Of a stretch of 11,067 bases of DNA, positions 8,393 through 11,067 are shown piece by piece. This DNA is from an uncultured Slackia sp. (GTDB lineage Bacteria; Actinomycetota; Coriobacteriia; Coriobacteriales; Eggerthellaceae). Every line of letters begins with the position of its first letter. The stretch's first letter is position 1. The translations under genes were made by a program, and so were the position numbers. Location of the stretch: positions 1 through 11,067 of the forward strand of contig USLD01000029.1 in assembly GCA_900555495.1 (NCBI GenBank), given 5' to 3'. The notes beneath the pieces were generated by a model. The model was not told where the DNA came from. It did not search any database and saw only the letters and a list, made by a program, of their open reading frames with translations.

Positions 8393-8460
8393 CTCCTCCT
8401 GCCGCTCTGGTTTTCGCGTTTCGCTGAGCCATTATAAAAGCGCCGAGAGGATTCGATCAT
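8393..8460 (-). promoter_or_regulatory. Promoter and ribosome binding site of the MFS gene
   Basis: On the minus strand a perfect TATAAT (8431-8436) lies in an AT-rich patch. The -35 is weak (ATGATC, 8455-8460, 18-bp spacer, three matches). A start near 8424 would leave a leader of about 37 bases containing AGGAGGAG (8393-8400) five bases before ATG 8387. The -10 box overlaps the upstream ATG at 8432, which argues that this ATG is not the translation start. Confidence 0.55.
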
Positions 8461-8486
8461 CCCTATCTCTAAGGTATTTCGCATCT

Positions 8487-8504
8487 AAAACGGGCGATGT
8501 CGCC
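8487..8504 (-). terminator. Weak candidate terminator after the histidine kinase gene
   Basis: On the minus strand GGCGA-CA-TCGCC (8504-8493) is followed by C, G and four T (8490-8487). The stem is only four or five pairs, so readthrough into the MFS gene is plausible. A second dyad, CATGCGC (8547-8553) with GCGCATG (8559-8565), spans the kinase stop codon but has no T-run. Confidence 0.25.
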
Positions 8505-8555
8505 TATGCCGCGCCCGCGCCGCCGTCCTGCCGTCTCGACGGTGCGCATGCGCGC

Positions 8556-9593
8556 TTAGCGCATGTGTTCGTGGATGCTGGGAAGCGCCACGATGAACGC
8601 CGCGCCGCCTTCTGCGCGATTGAAGGCTTCGATGGTGCCGTCGTGCGCGTCTACGACGCTTTTCGCGATGGCCAGGCCCAGTCCCGTGCCGCCGGTGTTG
8701 CGCGCGCGCGAGTTGTCGCCTCGGTAGAAACGCGTGAACAAAAGCTTCGGGTCGACGTTGCCGAAGCCGGGGCCGTCGTCGAGCACGCTGATGACCGAGC
8801 GATCGGCAAGGCCTTCGAGCCTGATGACGATGTGGCCGCCTTCGCCGATGAAACGGGCGGCGTTTGCGACCAGGTTGTAGATGACCTGCTGCAGGCGGTC
8901 GGGGATGCCCAGCACGTCGGGCGCTTCGCCGGTTACTTCGAGCGATCCGCCCCGCTCTTCGATGAGCGGACCGAGCGCGTCGGCGACATCCTCGGCTATC
9001 GCGTGCAGGTTGACGCGCTGCATCATGACCTGGTCGGTGCCCTCTTCGATGTGCTGCAGGGTCAAAAGCTCGTTCGCCATGCGCGAGAGGCGCTCCGATT
9101 CGCTGATGATGGTGTGGCAAAAGCGTTCGCGCAGCTCCTGCGGCATATCGGGGTCCATGAGGGTTTCGGCGTTGCCGCGGATGGCGGTCAACGGAGTGCG
9201 CAGCTCATGGGCCACGTCGCTGATAAAGCGGGTCTGGCGTTTCTGCTGCACGGCCAGGTCGCTCATCTTGGTCTTGGTCTGTTCGCTCAATGCGATGAAG
9301 TCGTCGGCCAGCATATCGGCTTCGTAGAGTTTGCCGTCAGGTTCGATCGTGACGCGCGTGTCGCCTTCGAGCACGGCTTTCGCCTTGCGGTGCAGGCTTG
9401 AGAGCGGGTCTGCCATGTAATGGCCGATCACCAGGCTCAGGACGAAGGTGAACGTGCATCCCATGAAGATGCACCAGGCCAAGAAAGCAGGGTGGTCGAA
9501 CCCGGCGAACGCGATGATGAAAAGCATCGCCAGGGATGATGCCATGGCGAAGATAGCCGTCAGTACTGAGAAATATGTTTGGAGTCGTTTCAA
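8556..9593 (-). CDS. Sensor histidine kinase with minimal extracytoplasmic region
   Basis: This membrane-bound kinase autophosphorylates on His and passes phosphate to the regulator encoded just upstream. Numbered from TTG 9593 (345 residues, MKRLQTYFSVL), two helices at about 9-30 and 36-58 are separated by only FDHPAF. A HAMP-like linker follows (about 55-105). Next come the phosphoacceptor His129 in DVAHELRTPLTA, the N-box YNLVANAARF, DDGPGFG (G1) and GGTGLGLAIAKSVV (G2). TTG 9593 is preferred because GAGGAA lies about nine bases upstream and gives a normal kinase N-terminus. The ATG at 9617 adds eight residues but has no ribosome binding site. The gene follows the regulator after more than 100 bases that include a hairpin, an unusual spacing for a two-component pair. 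The signal is unknown; the tiny loop suggests sensing in the membrane or through a partner. Confidence 0.93.
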   Translation of the reverse strand: MKRLQTYFSVLTAIFAMASSLAMLFIIAFAGFDHPAFLAWCIFMGCTFTFVLSLVIGHYMADPLSSLHRKAKAVLEGDTRVTIEPDGKLYEADMLADDFIALSEQTKTKMSDLAVQQKRQTRFISDVAHELRTPLTAIRGNAETLMDPDMPQELRERFCHTIISESERLSRMANELLTLQHIEEGTDQVMMQRVNLHAIAEDVADALGPLIEERGGSLEVTGEAPDVLGIPDRLQQVIYNLVANAARFIGEGGHIVIRLEGLADRSVISVLDDGPGFGNVDPKLLFTRFYRGDNSRARNTGGTGLGLAIAKSVVDAHDGTIEAFNRAEGGAAFIVALPSIHEHMR

Positions 9594-9687
9594 GGGAGAC
9601 GTTCCTCGGTCGTGCATTTGAATCGTCGGCGCATCCCGTCCGATACGGCGGGCCGTGCCGACGGATCGATTCTCGGTTTCGTGCGCG

Positions 9688-9722
9688 ATAAAGACGAAGC
9701 GCCCGTGGCGGGCGCTTCCGTC
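9688..9722 (-). terminator. Intercistronic hairpin between response regulator and kinase
   Basis: GAAGCGCCCG (9696-9705) pairs with CGGGCGCTTC (9709-9718) over ten GC-rich pairs with a three-base loop. Three more pairs (9693-9695 with 9720-9722) follow past a single bulge. On the minus strand it is followed by TTTAT (9692-9688), a modest U-tract. It lies four bases downstream of the regulator stop and 95 bases before the kinase start, so it may act as a partial terminator or as an mRNA-stabilising hairpin. Confidence 0.6.
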
Positions 9723-9726
9723 GAAA

Positions 9727-10419
9727 TTACGCGCGCAGGCGGTAGCCGTAGCCGCGGACCGTCTCGATGATGCCGGGGTCGAAGCCCGCGGCGGATATCT
9801 TGTCGCGCAGTCGTTTGATGTGGGTGTCGACGGTTTTCGTCTCGGTGATATATTCCCAGCCCCAGGCTTCGCGCAGCAGGTCTTCGCGCGTTACCACCTT
9901 GCCGGCGTCCTTCATAAGGGCGGCGAGCAGTTCGAATTCGCGCGGGGTGAGGTCGATCGGGCCGCTTTCGCCTTCGGCGATGTGTCGATCTTCGTCGAGC
10001 GTGATGCCGGCTGCGGTGAGCGTGCTCGAATCGGCCGCGGAGTCGATAGAGCCGCGACGCAGCAGGGCGCGTACGCGCGCGATCAGCTCGCGTACGCCGA
10101 AGGGCTTGGCCAAGTAGTCGTCGCCGCCGATTTCCAGGCCGACCACTTTGTCGAGCTCGGTGTCGCGCGCGGAGAGGAACAGGACGGGCGCGCTCGTGCG
10201 TGCGCGCAGGCGGCGGCACAGCTCGTAGCCGTCCATGCCGGGAAGCATGATGTCGAGCACGAAAAGGTCGTAATGCTTGCGCGTGGCCGCTTCGAGGCCC
10301 GCTTCGCCGTTCGAGGCGACGTCTACTTTGAAGCCCTCTTTCATGAGGCTGTAGGAAACGAAGTCGGTGATGGACTGTTCGTCGTCGACGACCAGGATGG
10401 ATTCTGCTTCTTCGTTCAC
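9727..10419 (-). CDS. Response regulator, OmpR/PhoB family
   Basis: This 230-residue cytosolic transcription factor has an N-terminal receiver and a C-terminal winged-helix DNA-binding domain. The receiver shows the acidic pair Asp12/Asp13 (LVVDDEQ), phosphoacceptor Asp56 in LFVLDIMLPGMDGYE, Ser83 and the conserved Lys105 in YLAKPF. The DNA-binding half (about 128-230) has LTPREFELLAALMKDAGKVVTREDLL, the recognition-helix region TKTVDTHIKRLRDKI and the wing ETVRGYGYRLRA. All phosphorylation-site residues are present. The start is GTG 10419, with GAAAGGA six bases upstream. Its partner is the kinase downstream on the same strand. The regulon cannot be deduced here, but the neighbouring MFS gene and divergent fhs are possible targets. 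Confidence 0.95.
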   Translation of the reverse strand: MNEEAESILVVDDEQSITDFVSYSLMKEGFKVDVASNGEAGLEAATRKHYDLFVLDIMLPGMDGYELCRRLRARTSAPVLFLSARDTELDKVVGLEIGGDDYLAKPFGVRELIARVRALLRRGSIDSAADSSTLTAAGITLDEDRHIAEGESGPIDLTPREFELLAALMKDAGKVVTREDLLREAWGWEYITETKTVDTHIKRLRDKISAAGFDPGIIETVRGYGYRLRA

Positions 10420-10503
10420 GGTCGTTCCTTTCGTCGAATGCGTCCGGGCGCTTCGTCGCGCATGCAGGACGCCGATGCCTTCCGCATCGATTCGGTGGGC
10501 TTC

Positions 10504-10512
10504 ATCATATCA
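10504..10512 (-). promoter_or_regulatory. Candidate extended -10 promoter of the response regulator gene
   Basis: On the minus strand TGATATGAT reads as an extended -10: TG, one base, then TATGAT with five of six consensus matches. It lies in the only AT-rich patch upstream of the gene. No good -35 is seen, which extended -10 promoters tolerate. The leader would be about 78 bases. Confidence 0.4.
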
Positions 10513-10671
10513 CGCATGAGAATAGACGCCGTGCTGTAGCCGAAGAGTTGCCTTCGCGTTGCGCGGGCGTTGCCGTTTCGCCTTCATGCCGTTCGCCGGC
10601 ACCTGGGATGCCGGTTCTGGAGAGGATGGGGGCGTTCGTCAATACTTGGGCGTCCCACGCGTCCGGGCGGT

Positions 10672-10677
10672 TAGAAT
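10672..10677 (+). promoter_or_regulatory. Candidate -10 box of fhs
   Basis: TAGAAT matches the -10 consensus at five of six positions and lies 43 bases before the GTG start. The only -35-like match, TTGGGC at 10646-10651, is too far away (20-bp spacer) to be convincing, so an activator or another promoter may be involved. Confidence 0.35.
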
Positions 10678-10720
10678 GGCGGTATCTCAAATCCATCGAG
10701 CAGGAAAGGAAGGGCCCGAC

Positions 10721-11067
10721 GTGTTGACCGACATTGAAATCGCCCAGTCCGTCACTCCCGAGCACATCACCGCTATCGCCGAACGTGCCGGAGTTCCCGA
10801 GAAGTACCTTGAGCTTTACGGAAGCCACAAGGCGAAAGTCGACTACAACCTGCTGCTCGATGAGCCGCATACGCCCGGCAAGCTCGTTTTGGTGACCGCC
10901 ATCAATCCCACGCCCGCAGGCGAGGGCAAGACCACCACGACGGTCGGCCTGGCCGACGGTATGCGCAAGATCGGCAAGAACGTCGTCGTGGCGCTGCGCG
11001 AGCCTTCGCTCGGCCCGGTGTTCGGCATCAAGGGCGGCGCTGCAGGCGGCGGCTACGCCCAGGTCGT
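10721..11067 (+). CDS. fhs: Formate--tetrahydrofolate ligase (3' end outside window)
   Basis: This cytosolic enzyme joins formate to tetrahydrofolate with ATP, giving 10-formyltetrahydrofolate for purine synthesis, formyl-Met or, in some anaerobes, formate assimilation. The first 115 codons are present out of about 550 in the family, and no stop is reached. The N-terminus reads MLTDIEIAQSVTPEHITAIA, followed by the family-typical GVPEKYLELYGSHKAKVDYNLL. The P-loop TPAGEGKTTTTVGLADG (from about residue 66) and the folate/formyl-phosphate region LREPSLGPVFGIKGGAAGGGYAQV follow. The start is GTG 10721, with AGGAAAGGAAGGG ending eight bases upstream; the next codon, TTG, is a less likely start. 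Identification is certain. It is transcribed away from the two-component genes. Confidence 0.97.
   Translation, partial: MLTDIEIAQSVTPEHITAIAERAGVPEKYLELYGSHKAKVDYNLLLDEPHTPGKLVLVTAINPTPAGEGKTTTTVGLADGMRKIGKNVVVALREPSLGPVFGIKGGAAGGGYAQV

Larger units (their letters stand above)
10420..10720. other. Divergent intergenic region between response regulator and fhs
   Basis: I see no gene on either strand in these 301 bases. They hold a promoter-like element for each direction (described separately) and an exact 11-base direct repeat, GCGTCCGGGCG, at 10440-10450 and 10659-10669. Two small hairpins are present: CGATGC/GCATCG at 10473-10489 in the regulator leader, and CCGGCA/TGCCGG at 10596-10614 with a seven-base loop. 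No recognisable riboswitch core was found. Confidence 0.6.

Noticed and set aside
7794..9401. A 535-codon open frame on the plus strand opposite the MFS and kinase genes
   Set aside because: It is antisense to two well-supported genes, crosses their intergenic region and promoter, and has no family resemblance.
10560..10720. A folate-linked riboswitch (tetrahydrofolate or ZTP type) in front of fhs
   Set aside because: A CCTGGGA loop in the 10596-10614 hairpin vaguely recalls the ZTP motif, but the conserved CTGGCG and CCGCCTGGGC elements and the pseudoknot partners are missing. A covariance-model scan (Rfam RF01750, RF01831) would settle it.
10505..10870. A 121-codon minus-strand frame across the fhs promoter and start
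   Set aside because: It is antisense to the conserved fhs N-terminus, with no ribosome binding site or family signal.

Overview
The window is typical high-GC bacterial chromosome: dense genes, strong purine-rich ribosome binding sites, several GTG or TTG starts, and G/C-rich third codon positions that create long antisense ghost frames. Gene content and style suggest an anaerobic actinobacterium of the Coriobacteriia (Eggerthella/Slackia-like relatives). That is an inference from composition and protein character; no rRNA or other marker is present to confirm it.

Region 1 (1-3157, + strand) is a tight housekeeping operon. It holds the 3' two-thirds of ftsH, then a bifunctional dihydropteroate synthase-HPPK fusion (folP-folK) starting directly after the ftsH stop, then a short catalytic-only biotin-protein ligase that overlaps the fusion gene. 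Region 2 (about 3159-6435, + strand) is a transport operon: a MepA-like MATE exporter, then the ATPase and permease of a NitT/TauT-type ABC importer, all joined by short overlaps. The window shows no substrate-binding protein for it. A promoter-like box inside an AT-cored imperfect palindrome precedes the MATE gene, and a strong bidirectional hairpin terminator ends the operon.

Region 3 (6458-10419, - strand) reads the other way. From its upstream end it holds an OmpR-type response regulator, a histidine kinase with almost no extracytoplasmic domain, an MFS transporter with its own promoter, and a GNAT acetyltransferase. A GC-rich hairpin sits between regulator and kinase, and a nearly continuous 58-nt palindrome sits between the MFS and GNAT genes. 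Region 4 (10420-10720) is a divergent intergenic region. Region 5 (10721-end, + strand) is the 5' part of fhs, formate-tetrahydrofolate ligase.

Functionally, folP-folK makes dihydropteroate for folate synthesis and fhs charges tetrahydrofolate with formate, so folate metabolism lies at both ends. The middle is membrane transport plus signal sensing. I see no CRISPR array, phage, transposase, tRNA or rRNA, and no convincing novel multi-gene system. The most unusual items are non-coding palindromes, an ABC importer lacking a visible binding protein, the DHPS-HPPK domain order and the minimal sensor kinase.
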